64,000 nt of DNA from Thermohalobacter berrensis (GCF_003609645.1 NZ_MCIB01000009.1:1-64000); one strand, 5' to 3'; positions 16,788 through 25,530 are shown, counted from the stretch's first letter. The notes: generated by a model not told the origin, from the letters alone. Program-made: numbers and translations.

Positions 16788-17837
16788 GTGAGTTTTTCTA
16801 ACCAGAAAAGCTGCTTATTATCAGATGGACTTGGTAACTTGTATAATTTTCTTTGGAATAATGGCAATATTGAACTTATTTTTTTCGATAAAAAAATAAA
16901 ACAGGTAAGAAAACGCAATATAGATACAAATTGTAATATGGAATTTGATGGACTAATAGATGAAAAAAATAATATTTATATGGTATATGTTAAAAAGGAT
17001 GGAAAACTAGTCTTATTAACAAGAATAGAAGGACAATGGGATAAAAAAGCTATTTTAGAAGATAATGAAAAGGATTTATTTTATGTAAATGCAGTAGTCC
17101 ACGGTGATGAAATACATACTTTCTATTGTAAGCAAATAGAAGACAGCAATATATATGGTATATATCATTATTACTTTAAAAACAATGAGTGGTTTATAAA
17201 AGAAGTTGATAAAATAGAAAAAGGAGAAATATTGAACCCTATACAAGTAATCAAAGAAGAAGATAAATTAATATTAGGTTACTACAACATAGTTGATGGA
17301 ATTGAACAAATTTTTATAAAGGAATATGATTTAGAAAAAGAAAACTGGGCAAATAGTATACAACTAACATCTAACTTTGATAAAAAATTGTATTTAGATA
17401 TATTGGCAGAAAATAAGGAAGTATTACATTTAGTTTATAGTAAATATAAAAACGGTAATCTAACAATAAATTATGAGAAACACAGATTGTATAATAATAA
17501 AACTAGAAAAATAAAAAGAGGAATTTTGTCAAATCCAGCCAATTGCTCTTTTCCTACTTTAGCTATCTACAATAACAAATTATGGACAATATGGACTGAG
17601 TATGATTATGTAATAAGTAGATATTCTTCTGATATGGGTAAATCTTGGAGTCCACTTTACAGATGGAAAAATACTAAAGAAAATATTTTTTTAAGATATA
17701 AGTTTTCTACTAATGACGAAAAAATAAAAGGAAAATTTAAATTTAACTATTCTTATGGTCTAGGACACCCTAATATTACTTTTACAGGATTTGGACCATT
17801 AAATAAAGCAACAGAAGTGCCTTTAAAAAAAAAATGA
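16788..17837 (+). CDS. BNR/sialidase-like beta-propeller protein, likely frame-interrupted
   Basis: 349 residues ending at VPLKKK. Repeated strand pairs of the type NIYMVYVKKDGKLVLLTRIEGQWDKKAI and NKLWTIWTEYDYVISRYSSDMGKSW (an Asp-box-like S-x-D-x-G-x-x-W) suggest a beta-propeller. There is no signal peptide. GTG start with AAGGTGGTG upstream. The frame ends right after a run of ten A. Removing one A would fuse it to the next frame, which is open without a break (17835 onward) and encodes a coiled coil. The real product may therefore be a propeller plus coiled-coil protein of about 442 residues. Confidence 0.68.
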   Translation: MSFSNQKSCLLSDGLGNLYNFLWNNGNIELIFFDKKIKQVRKRNIDTNCNMEFDGLIDEKNNIYMVYVKKDGKLVLLTRIEGQWDKKAILEDNEKDLFYVNAVVHGDEIHTFYCKQIEDSNIYGIYHYYFKNNEWFIKEVDKIEKGEILNPIQVIKEEDKLILGYYNIVDGIEQIFIKEYDLEKENWANSIQLTSNFDKKLYLDILAENKEVLHLVYSKYKNGNLTINYEKHRLYNNKTRKIKRGILSNPANCSFPTLAIYNNKLWTIWTEYDYVISRYSSDMGKSWSPLYRWKNTKENIFLRYKFSTNDEKIKGKFKFNYSYGLGHPNITFTGFGPLNKATEVPLKKK

Positions 17838-17874
17838 AAATCTAGAAGAAGATAGAAGGGAGGATGAAAAGAGT

Positions 17875-18117
17875 TTGAATAGGATTGAAAAGTTAGAGGA
17901 ATCAAACGAATATGAAAAATTGAACATTAAATTTCAAAAACTTGAAAATAAGATTAAGAAAATAGAACATAGATTAGAATATCTAGAAAAAGAAATAGAA
18001 AAATTAAATGAAGAAAAAGAAGATCCCAGTAAAGAAAAAATTAATAATTTAGAAGAAAGAATAAGTGACATTGAAAATTTTCTAAGAAGAAGAAGAGGTC
18101 CTTTTTCCAGAAGATAA
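17875..18117 (+). CDS. coiled-coil protein, possible C-terminal part of the preceding gene
   Basis: 80 residues from a TTG (GGGAGG about ten bases upstream), nearly all heptad-like: KLNIKFQKLENKIKKIEHRLEYLEKEIEKL. The C-terminus is basic (RRRRGPFSRR). The same frame is open upstream as far as the A10 tract at 17825-17834, reading NENLEEDRREDEKS. That would continue the preceding protein. I cannot decide between an independent small gene and the tail of a fused gene. Confidence 0.55.
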   Translation: MNRIEKLEESNEYEKLNIKFQKLENKIKKIEHRLEYLEKEIEKLNEEKEDPSKEKINNLEERISDIENFLRRRRGPFSRR

Positions 18118-18144
18118 ATAATAACAAGGGATAAAAGCGGCATA

Positions 18145-19161
18145 TTAGCCGCCTAGTTTAACTTTATAACTTTTTGTGTAAACATTTTTTTCAAAAATGC
18201 TTCTTATTGTTTCTATATCTCTAGTTTTTCCAAGGGCTAACATTAATTTTATACGGGCTTTTTGACCTGGAAGGTTATCCCCAAAAATTGCACCTAATTT
18301 TCTAAGATTTTTACCAGCACCTAAATAACCATATGTATCCAAAACACGACCAGTTGGACATCTAGAAACTATTACTACTGGCATATCGTTTGCAATAGCT
18401 TTTTTAATACCATCTAGCATATTAGGAGGCACGTTTCCTCTACCTAATGCTTCAATAACTATCCCTTTATATCCTAAATCAACACAGTAATTAATTAAAT
18501 CAGAATCCATTCCTGCTGCACATTTAATTAAAGCAACCTTTGCTTCAATTTTTTCAGTATTAATATGGCAACGATTTATTATTTCCCTATAAAAAATTAC
18601 TTCATCATTATCTACTATTCCAAGAGGCCCAAATTCAGGGGATTTAAATGTATTTAATGATAGAGTATTTGTTTTAGTAACCTCAGATGCAGCATTTACT
18701 TCATTATTCATTACAACTAGGACACCTTTATTCATGGCTTCCTTAGATATAGCCGTACATATAGCAGCAGAAAGATTACTAGGACCGTCATATCCAAGTT
18801 CAGAACCATTTCTCATAGCACCAACTACTATTATTGGTTTTTCTGAATTTATTGTTAGGTCTAGTAAATAAGCAGTTTCTTCTAATGTATCTGTACCATG
18901 TGTTACTACAACCCCAGTAATATCCTTCCTATTAATCGTCTGTTTAACTAGGCTTGACAATTCCATCATTCTTTCTGGTGTCATATGTGGACCAGGAATC
19001 CTAGCAAAATTAATTATTTCAATATCAGAATATTTTTCTATATTTGTTACCATAGCCATTATTTCTTCACTAGATAGAGCAGGTATTGCAGCATCTATTC
19101 TTGGATCTACTTTCATAGAGATTGTTCCACCTGTAAAAATAACAGCAACTTTATTAGACAA
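18145..19161 (-). CDS. L-asparaginase, type I-like
   Basis: 338 residues. The two catalytic threonine motifs are present: VIFTGGTISM near the N-terminus and VVTHGTDTLEETAYLLD around residue 84-100, together with MRNGSELGYDGPSNL and the Lys of LIKCAAGMDSD. It hydrolyses asparagine to aspartate and ammonia; a glutaminase side activity is common. It lacks a signal peptide, so it is cytoplasmic. The start is TTG at 19161 with GGGGG upstream. It stands alone on the minus strand. Confidence 0.92.
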   Translation of the reverse strand: MSNKVAVIFTGGTISMKVDPRIDAAIPALSSEEIMAMVTNIEKYSDIEIINFARIPGPHMTPERMMELSSLVKQTINRKDITGVVVTHGTDTLEETAYLLDLTINSEKPIIVVGAMRNGSELGYDGPSNLSAAICTAISKEAMNKGVLVVMNNEVNAASEVTKTNTLSLNTFKSPEFGPLGIVDNDEVIFYREIINRCHINTEKIEAKVALIKCAAGMDSDLINYCVDLGYKGIVIEALGRGNVPPNMLDGIKKAIANDMPVVIVSRCPTGRVLDTYGYLGAGKNLRKLGAIFGDNLPGQKARIKLMLALGKTRDIETIRSIFEKNVYTKSYKVKLGG

Positions 19162-19314
19162 TTTAAAAAACCCCCTATGAAATCATTTAAATAATATATC
19201 ATATATAATTTTAACATACATTAAATTTTTTTATGTAACAAAATTGAAATATCTCCAAACTAATACAAGATAGATGGTATTATAATTGACATTTCAATAA
19301 AAGGGTTGAGTATA

Positions 19315-19500
19315 ATGTATGAAAAAATATTTTTGTTTACAAGGGATAAAAGAATAAAAAGAAATAAATTATTAGAAGATTACGAAAAGCTTTCAAAAAT
19401 ATATACAGCTTGTAGATACAAAAGTTATAGAAAGGATAATTTGGTTGCTTTAACTAGGGAAAGCCTTCAACATAATAATAGAATAAAACAAAAAGAATAA
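19315..19500 (+). CDS. small basic hypothetical protein
   Basis: 61 residues, not recognised: MYEKIFLFTRDKR followed by a Lys/Arg/Tyr-rich helical chain. It has no clear ribosome binding site. A TATAAT overlaps its ATG (19311-19316), with TTGACA 19 bases upstream, which would place the start inside a promoter. Either it is translated from a leaderless message or from TTG/other start, or the region is a noncoding transcript. The bidirectional terminator at 19503 closes it. Confidence 0.35.
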   Translation: MYEKIFLFTRDKRIKRNKLLEDYEKLSKIYTACRYKSYRKDNLVALTRESLQHNNRIKQKE

Positions 19501-19589
19501 AAAAGAAGCTTCGAAAGAAGCTTCTTTTTTAGTTGCACCTATTAAGGTGCAAATGTAAAAGTTTATACTTTTACAGGGGGATAACTTTA
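19498..19589 (-). ncRNA. candidate structured small RNA, about 90 nt
   Basis: Read on the minus strand, a promoter (TTGCGA, 17 bases, TATAAT) points into three consecutive hairpins. The first pairs TGTAAAAGT with ACTTTTACA, the second TTGCACCT with AGGTGCAA, and the third is a terminator pairing AGAAGCTTC with GAAGCTTCT and followed by TTTTTTATTC. A CCCCC run lies before the first hairpin. No open reading frame fits within it. I do not recognise the family. Confidence 0.5.
19503..19530. terminator. bidirectional terminator
   Basis: AGAAGCTTC-GAAA-GAAGCTTCT with T-runs on both strands. On plus it ends the small ORF at 19500, and on minus it ends the candidate small RNA. Confidence 0.8.
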
Positions 19590-19594
19590 CTTAA

Positions 19595-19623
19595 ATTATA
19601 ACAAATTACGACAAATTTCGCAA
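19595..19623 (-). promoter_or_regulatory. minus-strand promoter for the candidate small RNA
   Basis: On the minus strand TTGCGA (19618-19623) and TATAAT (19595-19600) are 17 bases apart. Transcription would begin near 19588 and run into the hairpins. Confidence 0.5.
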
Positions 19624-19749
19624 TGATTTTATTACAAACTTTTAAGATAGTATAAATTTTTATATAATAAGTATAGAAACTTATGGTGAAATAAGTTAAA
19701 ATAAAATATTGCAAAATTACTGTTTTGAAAAATTAAGGGGGAGAATAAT

Positions 19750-20364
19750 TTGGATAAAAGGGTTTTAGCTACAATTGAGAAACTTGTTGATAATGGGTTT
19801 AATGTAGAATTTTTTAATACTAAAAAAGAAGCTAAGTCAAAGTTATTAGATGATATATCTGTAAAAGAAGATGTAGGTATTGGTGGCTCAATGACTATTT
19901 ATCAGATGGAGGTTCATAAAGACTTAATTGATAGAGGTAATAAAGTACATTGGCATTGGCTTGTAGAACCTGAAAAGAGAGATGAAGTAAGAGAAAAAGC
20001 AAGTAGAGCTTCGGTATATATTTCAAGCAGTAATGCAATAACAGAAGATGGGAAATTAGTTAATATAGATGGTATAGGGAACAGAGTTGCTTCAATGTTT
20101 TATGGACATAAAAAGGTATATATATTATGTGGTGTTAATAAGATTACTAAGAATATAGAAAAAGCACTTGAAAGAATAAAGACAGTTGCATGCCCTAAGA
20201 ATTCAGAAAGATTAGACTTAGATACACCCTGTAGATATAAAGGTAAATGCTATGATTGTAAAGGAAAGGATAGAATGTGTAATATTACTGTAATTTTGGA
20301 AAGTAAACCTATGGGTGACATTGAAATAAATATCTATATTATAAATGAAGAGTTGGGATACTAA
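19750..20364 (+). CDS. LUD-domain (LutC/YkgG-like, DUF162) protein
   Basis: 204 residues. It matches the LUD fold: DVGIGGSMTIYQMEVHKDLIDRG, then SSNAITEDGKLVNIDGIGNRVASMFYGHKKVYILCGVNKI, which is the sugar/NAD-like binding core of lactate utilisation proteins. A Cys-rich stretch follows (CPKNSERLDLDTPCRYKGKC, then CKGK and MC), unlike LutC itself, and could hold a metal or cluster. Members occur as stand-alone proteins in many anaerobes with no proven substrate. TTG start with AGGGGGAG upstream. No lutAB genes are nearby. Confidence 0.85.
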   Translation: MDKRVLATIEKLVDNGFNVEFFNTKKEAKSKLLDDISVKEDVGIGGSMTIYQMEVHKDLIDRGNKVHWHWLVEPEKRDEVREKASRASVYISSSNAITEDGKLVNIDGIGNRVASMFYGHKKVYILCGVNKITKNIEKALERIKTVACPKNSERLDLDTPCRYKGKCYDCKGKDRMCNITVILESKPMGDIEINIYIINEELGY

Positions 20365-20448
20365 TTAGATTAAATACTTATTATAAAAAAGAATGTTTTA
20401 AAGAATAATACTTATGAAAAACCTTACTATATACAAGAGGTGATTATA

Positions 20449-21606
20449 ATGGAAGTATATTTGGATAATGGTGCTACTACTAGGCCAAGGGACGAAGTTA
20501 TAGAGGAAATGAATATTATGCTAAAGGAAATTTACGGTAATCCTTCATCATTGCATAGAATGGGATTAGAAGCAGAAAAGAAAGTTGAAAAATCAAGGGA
20601 GATTATAAGTAATTTTTTATCAGTAAGACCAGATGAAATATTTTTTACTTCAGGGGGAACTGAAAGTAACAATATTGCAATACAGGGTATAGTGAATAGA
20701 TATTCTAGAAGAGGAAAACATATCATTACAACCAAAATAGAACATTCTTCTGTTTTAAATATATTTAAATACTATGAAGAAAAAGGCTTTAAAGTAACAT
20801 ATCTTGATGTAGATGAAAAGGGTTTGGTAGATTTAGAACAGTTAGAGGAAAGTATAAATAATGATACTATTCTTATATCCATAATGTTAGTAAATAATGA
20901 ACTAGGTACTGTTCAGCCAATAGAAGACATAAAAAAAATAATTAACAGAAAAAACAAAGATGTAAAATTACATGTAGATGGTATACAGGCCTTTGGTAAA
21001 ATTAAATTTAATTTAAAGCAATTAGGTATTGATACATTTTCTTTTAGTGGACATAAAATTCACGGCCCTAAAGGTATAGGAGGTTTATATATTAAAAAGG
21101 ATTTAAAGCTATCTCCTATTATTTTTGGAGGTAACCAAGAAAGGGGTATAAGGTCTGGAACTGAAAATGTTCCGGGAATTGTAGGCTTAGGTAAAGCTGT
21201 GGAATTAATAAATAAAAACTTTGATGAAGAAATTAAAAAGATTTTAAATTTAAAGAAGCATTTTATTGATAAAATAAAAAAGAATATTGATAATATAAAA
21301 ATCAATAGCTTTATAGATGAACATTCTGCTCCTCATATAGTAAATATATCTTTTGTAGGTGTAAGAGGAGAAGTTCTCTTACATTACTTAGAAGAAGATG
21401 GAATATATGTTTCTACAGGTTCGGCTTGCTCTTCAAAAAATAAGGGTAAAAGCCATGTACTACAGGCTATAGGTCTTAAACATGACGAGATAGATGGAAC
21501 AGTGAGATTCAGTTTTGCCTATTCTAATAATGTTGAAGAGATAGATTATGTTGTAGATAGATTGCAAAAGCATGTTAAAGAAATAAGAAAAATAACTATG
21601 AGGTGA
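20449..21606 (+). CDS. cysteine desulfurase (NifS/IscS family), thiI partner
   Basis: About 385 residues of the class V aminotransferase fold. It begins VYLDNGATTRPRDEV, has the PLP-lysine motif FSFSGHKIHGPKG and the active Cys in STGSACSSKNK. It takes sulfur from cysteine as a persulfide. It sits three bases before thiI, the same arrangement as nifZ-thiI in Bacillus subtilis, so it probably feeds tRNA 4-thiouridine. The ATG at 20449 has AGAGGTG eight bases upstream and is preferred over a GTG at 20440. Confidence 0.92.
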   Translation: MEVYLDNGATTRPRDEVIEEMNIMLKEIYGNPSSLHRMGLEAEKKVEKSREIISNFLSVRPDEIFFTSGGTESNNIAIQGIVNRYSRRGKHIITTKIEHSSVLNIFKYYEEKGFKVTYLDVDEKGLVDLEQLEESINNDTILISIMLVNNELGTVQPIEDIKKIINRKNKDVKLHVDGIQAFGKIKFNLKQLGIDTFSFSGHKIHGPKGIGGLYIKKDLKLSPIIFGGNQERGIRSGTENVPGIVGLGKAVELINKNFDEEIKKILNLKKHFIDKIKKNIDNIKINSFIDEHSAPHIVNISFVGVRGEVLLHYLEEDGIYVSTGSACSSKNKGKSHVLQAIGLKHDEIDGTVRFSFAYSNNVEEIDYVVDRLQKHVKEIRKITMR

Positions 21607-21609
21607 TAG

Positions 21610-22785
21610 ATGGTGAACAGGATAATAAGTATAAGTTTAGGAGAAGCAGCCTTAAAAGGGAAAAATAGGTCATACTTTGAGAACAAGCTTCTTCATCATA
21701 TACAAAGGGCAGTGAATGATTTAGGTAGTCCGAAAGTATATAAAGATATGAACAAAATCTTTATAGAAGCTACAGATGATAATATTAATAGTTTAGTTAA
21801 TAGAACAAAAAAGATTTTTGGAATAATTCAAGTAAGACCAGGATTTAGAATGGACAAAGATATTGAAGATATAAAAAAGAAGGCAATATTAGCAGTTGAG
21901 GAAGCTAAAAGTAGGAGAAATATTGAGACATTTAAAGTAAAAGTAAAAAGAGCTGATAAGAGCTTTCCAATAGGCTCAATGGAAGTAACAAGAATGTTAG
22001 GCGGTACCATTTTAAAAAATGTAAATAATATTAAGGTTGATGTTCATAATCCAGACCTTTATGTTTATGTAGATATAAGAAATGATTATGCATACATATA
22101 TACTGAAAAAATTAAAGGATATGGCGGGTTACCTGTAGGAACAAATGGGAGAGGACTTCTTCTTTTATCAGGTGGAATAGATAGTCCTGTGGCAGGATTT
22201 ATGATGGCCAAGAGAGGAATAAAATTAGATGCAATTCACTACCATAGTTACCCTTTTACAAGTGAAAGGGCTGAAGAGAAAGTAAAAAAATTAGCTCGTA
22301 TATTATCAATATATAGTGGAAGTTTTAAATTATATAGTGTAAATATTTTAGACATACAAAAAGCTATAAATGAGAAATGTCCTGAAGATGAACTTACAAT
22401 AATATCAAGAAGGTTTATGATGAAAATAGCTGAAAGGATTGCTAAAAAAGAAGGGATTGATGCTTTGATTACAGGAGAAAGTCTTGGACAGGTTGCAAGT
22501 CAGACTATAAAATCACTTAATGTGACTAACTCTTCAGTAGACATACCGGTATTTAGACCATTAATAGGAATGGATAAAACTGATATAATAGAGGTTTCAA
22601 AAGACATAGAGACCTATGAAACATCAATACTACCATATGAAGATTGTTGTACTGTATTTTTACCAAAACATCCTGTTACAAGACCTAAATTAGAAAAAAT
22701 TGAGGAATCAGAGTCATTATTAGATAGTGAAAAATTAATAGAGAACGCTTTAAATAGTATGAAAGTAATAGAAATAGAACCTTAA
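21610..22785 (+). CDS. thiI: tRNA 4-thiouridine synthetase ThiI
   Basis: 391 residues. The ferredoxin-like and THUMP domains fill the first 170 residues, then the PP-loop ATPase has LLLSGGIDSPVAGFMM (about 180). TGESLGQVASQT and PYEDCCTVFLPKHP follow. It adenylates U8 of tRNA and accepts sulfur from the desulfurase encoded just upstream. The rhodanese domain found in the 482-residue E. coli protein is absent, as in most Firmicutes. AGGTG lies nine bases before the ATG. A terminator follows, so the pair forms an operon. Confidence 0.94.
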   Translation: MVNRIISISLGEAALKGKNRSYFENKLLHHIQRAVNDLGSPKVYKDMNKIFIEATDDNINSLVNRTKKIFGIIQVRPGFRMDKDIEDIKKKAILAVEEAKSRRNIETFKVKVKRADKSFPIGSMEVTRMLGGTILKNVNNIKVDVHNPDLYVYVDIRNDYAYIYTEKIKGYGGLPVGTNGRGLLLLSGGIDSPVAGFMMAKRGIKLDAIHYHSYPFTSERAEEKVKKLARILSIYSGSFKLYSVNILDIQKAINEKCPEDELTIISRRFMMKIAERIAKKEGIDALITGESLGQVASQTIKSLNVTNSSVDIPVFRPLIGMDKTDIIEVSKDIETYETSILPYEDCCTVFLPKHPVTRPKLEKIEESESLLDSEKLIENALNSMKVIEIEP

Positions 22786-22808
22786 TAAATTTTTTAATAT
22801 CAAACTAT

Positions 22809-22849
22809 AAAAAAGGGTAGCATCCATAAAGTGGATGCTACCCTTTTTT
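22809..22849 (+). terminator. Rho-independent terminator after thiI
   Basis: An 18-bp stem, AAAAAAGGGTAGCATCCA with its complement, around a five-base loop and ending in TTTTTT. Confidence 0.9.
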
Positions 22850-22925
22850 ATAACACATTTATAAAGCATATTTTTTATATTAGTTCTATATATATTAATA
22901 TAAAACTTTAGAGAAAAGGGGTTAA

Positions 22926-23519
22926 ATGATGCCTAAAATCATTGATTATGATAAAAAAAAGGAAGAAATTATAAAAAAAGCGATTTTAATATTTATAAAA
23001 AAAGGTTACTACAATACTAAACTATCTGATATTGCCAAAGAATGTGGAATGGGAAGGACTACATTATATCAATATTTTAAGAATAAAGAAGAAATATTTC
23101 ATTATGTAATCAAATACACAATAAAAACAATAAAAAAAGACTTAAACTTAATTATAAAAGACCCTAAAATTTCATCTTTACAAAAAATAAAAAAGATTAT
23201 ATATCAAACTATAACAAAATACAATGAGGATAGTATGTTACTTATATTGATAGATTTATGGCTAATATTGAAAAGGGAAAATAATCAAATAGCACAAGAA
23301 ATTCAAGAACATGCATTAGAATTAAGAAAAGTATTTAAAGCTCTTCTAGAAGAAGCTGAAAATTTAAATGAAATTAAGCCAATTAATAAAGAAATGATGT
23401 CATATGTATTATATGGATTAATAGAATCTTCCCTTTTACAAGCATCAATAGATAAAAATATTGATACAAAGAAGCATTTTAGTGTAATAAATATACTAGT
23501 TGATGGATTAAAATATTAA
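22926..23519 (+). CDS. TetR-family transcriptional regulator
   Basis: About 197 residues. The N-terminal helix-turn-helix is typical: IIKKAILIFIKKGYYNTKLSDIAKECGMG, then TTLYQYFKNKEEIFHYVI. The remaining 140 residues are the helical ligand-binding and dimerisation domain. It is followed within two bases by a 36-bp palindrome at 23522-23557 and then by an unknown small gene and a radical SAM gene. It therefore probably controls those genes and possibly itself. AAAGGGG precedes the ATG pair. Confidence 0.88.
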   Translation: MMPKIIDYDKKKEEIIKKAILIFIKKGYYNTKLSDIAKECGMGRTTLYQYFKNKEEIFHYVIKYTIKTIKKDLNLIIKDPKISSLQKIKKIIYQTITKYNEDSMLLILIDLWLILKRENNQIAQEIQEHALELRKVFKALLEEAENLNEIKPINKEMMSYVLYGLIESSLLQASIDKNIDTKKHFSVINILVDGLKY

Positions 23520-23521
23520 GT

Positions 23522-23557
23522 TTCCTTTTTATTGACATATATGTCAATAAAAAGGAA
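23522..23557. promoter_or_regulatory. 36-bp perfect palindrome, candidate TetR operator
   Basis: The 18-base arm TTCCTTTTTATTGACATA and its exact reverse complement meet at 23539/23540. The core TTGACATATATGTCAA is of the size and symmetry of a TetR-type operator and contains a consensus TTGACA -35 element (23532-23537). It lies between the regulator gene and the genes at 23595-24936. It could also fold as an RNA hairpin, but no T-run follows. Confidence 0.7.
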
Positions 23558-23594
23558 TATGTCTATATAAAAGATATGTTGAGGGGGAGGCACT

Positions 23595-23909
23595 GTGGGG
23601 AAAGCAAAACAAATAATTAGTTCAGTACTATTGAATGAATGTTTAACATATTTAGAAAAGGACCCTATGAACAATCTTTCAAAATTACTTAACTGGTCTG
23701 AAAAATTAGCTAAAAAAGCTAATCATAAGAAATCAATAAACCTTTTAAAAGAAATGGTCGATGATTCTAATTCAAATGGTTACATTTTAATTAATAAAAT
23801 ATTTAAAGATATTAATAATAATGTAAGAAAAAAATCTTTAATTAATTTTTTTGTTAATTCTACTCTTGTTGGTATACCTATAATAGAAGAAAATGAAAAA
23901 AAAACATAA
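23595..23909 (+). CDS. hypothetical helical protein preceding radical SAM enzyme
   Basis: 104 residues from GTG with GGGGGAGG upstream; not recognised. Helical, Lys/Asn-rich, with a middle section NLSKLLNWSEKLAKKANHKK. It has no cysteine motif. It overlaps the start of the radical SAM gene by 17 bases, so the two are translationally coupled. It could be a partner or a substrate carrier, but it is longer than a typical modified-peptide precursor. Confidence 0.6.
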   Translation: MGKAKQIISSVLLNECLTYLEKDPMNNLSKLLNWSEKLAKKANHKKSINLLKEMVDDSNSNGYILINKIFKDINNNVRKKSLINFFVNSTLVGIPIIEENEKKT

Positions 23910-24936
23910 TTGTAATATACCATGGGCTATTTTAATGGACCCTACTTCAAAATGTAACTTAAATTGTAAAGGATGCTGGGCTTCTGAATATGATAAAGAG
24001 AGTTTTTTAGACAATGAAACTTTAGATAGGATTATTCAAGAGGGTAAGAAACTGGGAATATATATGTACATTTATTCAGGGGGAGAACCATTAATTAGAA
24101 AAGAAGATTTAATTGCCTTAGCCCATAAACATAATGATTGTATGTTTTTAGCCTTTACTAATGGTACTTTAGTAGATGAAAAATTTGCTAAACAGTTAGC
24201 TAAAGTAGGTAATTTTGCATTAGCGCTAAGTATTGAGGGATTTGAAGAAGAAACTGATTTAAGAAGAGGAAAGGGAACATATAATAAAGTTTTAGAAGCT
24301 ATGGATATTCTTAAAAAAGAAGGAATAATTTTTGGATTTTCTACCTGTTATCATAAAAAAAATACTGAGGTTGTTGGTTCTGAAGAGTATTTAGATTTTA
24401 TGGTCAAAAAAGGTTGTTTATTTGGGTGGTATTTTACATATATACCATTAGGGAAAAATGCTGTTTTGGATTTACTTGCAACACCAGAACAAAGGGCTCA
24501 TATGTATAATTTTGTTAGGAAAATGAGAAAAGAAAAGCCTATATTTGTTTTAGACTTTTGGAATGATGGTGAGTATACTAAAGGTTGTATTGCTGGAGGA
24601 AAGAAATACTTACATATAAATGCAAATGGGGATGTTGAACCATGTGCATTTATTCATTATGCTAATGTTAATATAAAAGAGGTTAGCCTATTAGAAGCAT
24701 TAAAGTCTCCTTTATTTATGCAGTATAAAAAAATGATGCCCTTTAATGATAATCACTTAAGACCATGTCCACTATTAGATAATCCAGATAAATTAAGAGA
24801 AATGGTACATAATTCAAAGGCTAAGTCAACCCAATTAATCGATAATGAATCTGTAGATAATTTAACCCAAAAATGCCAAGAGATATCAAAGGAATGGGCA
24901 AAAATGGCCGAAAAGTTATGGAATTTAAATAAATAA
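23893..24936 (+). CDS. radical SAM protein with C-terminal auxiliary-cluster region
   Basis: 347 residues. The radical SAM CX3CX2C motif is KCNLNCKGCWAS near residue 20, with SGGEPLIR following as the SAM-binding GGE motif. C-terminal cysteines GGKKYLHINANGDVEPCAF and RPCPLLDNP are SPASM-like and probably bind further iron-sulfur clusters. These enzymes make a 5'-deoxyadenosyl radical; the substrate is unknown. It overlaps the upstream small gene and is followed by a terminator, giving a three-gene unit with the TetR regulator. Confidence 0.86.
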   Translation: MKKKHNCNIPWAILMDPTSKCNLNCKGCWASEYDKESFLDNETLDRIIQEGKKLGIYMYIYSGGEPLIRKEDLIALAHKHNDCMFLAFTNGTLVDEKFAKQLAKVGNFALALSIEGFEEETDLRRGKGTYNKVLEAMDILKKEGIIFGFSTCYHKKNTEVVGSEEYLDFMVKKGCLFGWYFTYIPLGKNAVLDLLATPEQRAHMYNFVRKMRKEKPIFVLDFWNDGEYTKGCIAGGKKYLHINANGDVEPCAFIHYANVNIKEVSLLEALKSPLFMQYKKMMPFNDNHLRPCPLLDNPDKLREMVHNSKAKSTQLIDNESVDNLTQKCQEISKEWAKMAEKLWNLNK

Positions 24937-24972
24937 ATTTATTATGAAATTAAATATAAATTTGAATGTTAG

Positions 24973-24998
24973 GCGTTCGTATTACGAACGCATTTTTT
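24973..24998 (+). terminator. Rho-independent terminator
   Basis: GCGTTCGT-ATT-ACGAACGC, an eight-pair stem followed by ATTTTTTAT. Confidence 0.85.
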
Positions 24999-25200
24999 AT
25001 GATTAAATAGAATCTTACCACACCTAAATGGAAATAAATGGTGAAAAAGAGAACCGTCCCGATTTGCATAACTTGGGAAAAATGTCGAAAAGGTAGAAGT
25101 ACATTTAAGTATTACAAAAAATCTTTTTGGTTTATTAATTATTATTTAGATAATTACAAATACTATTTTTGAAAAACTATTTAAAGAGGTGATTAAGATA

Positions 25201-25530
25201 ATGGATCAACATAAACATCGTTTTAATTTGTTAAAAACAGTTGAGGGAACAGGATGGGTTTTATGTGATGCCCTTGATACGATGGTTAGAAATAATATAC
25301 AACCTTCCTATGAAAATAATGGCAGCGTAGAATCTCAATTGGCAAACAATATGGCAGAAATATTTGAAGTAGTATCTGAATGTGAAGAACCTGAAGTAAT
25401 AGATTTTCTAGCAGAAAAAATAATTGAGTATGCAGGAAATGATATTAACATGTATTTAAGTTACATGGATGCAAATATGGGAGATAATCCATTATACAAG
25501 AGGGTATATGAAATGGCCACAAAAGGGTAG
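25201..25530 (+). CDS. small hypothetical protein
   Basis: About 109 residues, not recognised; acidic and helical, with a His-containing start (MDQHKHRFNLLKTVEGTGWV). It has no membrane segment. AGAGGTG precedes the ATG at 25201 by nine bases, preferred over a GTG at 25189 that overlaps the ribosome binding site. The gene stands alone, with a 200-base gap before it and a bidirectional terminator overlapping its end. Confidence 0.65.
   Translation: MDQHKHRFNLLKTVEGTGWVLCDALDTMVRNNIQPSYENNGSVESQLANNMAEIFEVVSECEEPEVIDFLAEKIIEYAGNDINMYLSYMDANMGDNPLYKRVYEMATKG

Noticed and set aside
19286-19316. Strong promoter TTGACA...TATAAT for the small ORF at 19315
   Set aside because: The spacing is 19 bases and the -10 element overlaps the ATG, so it is too uncertain to list as a promoter.
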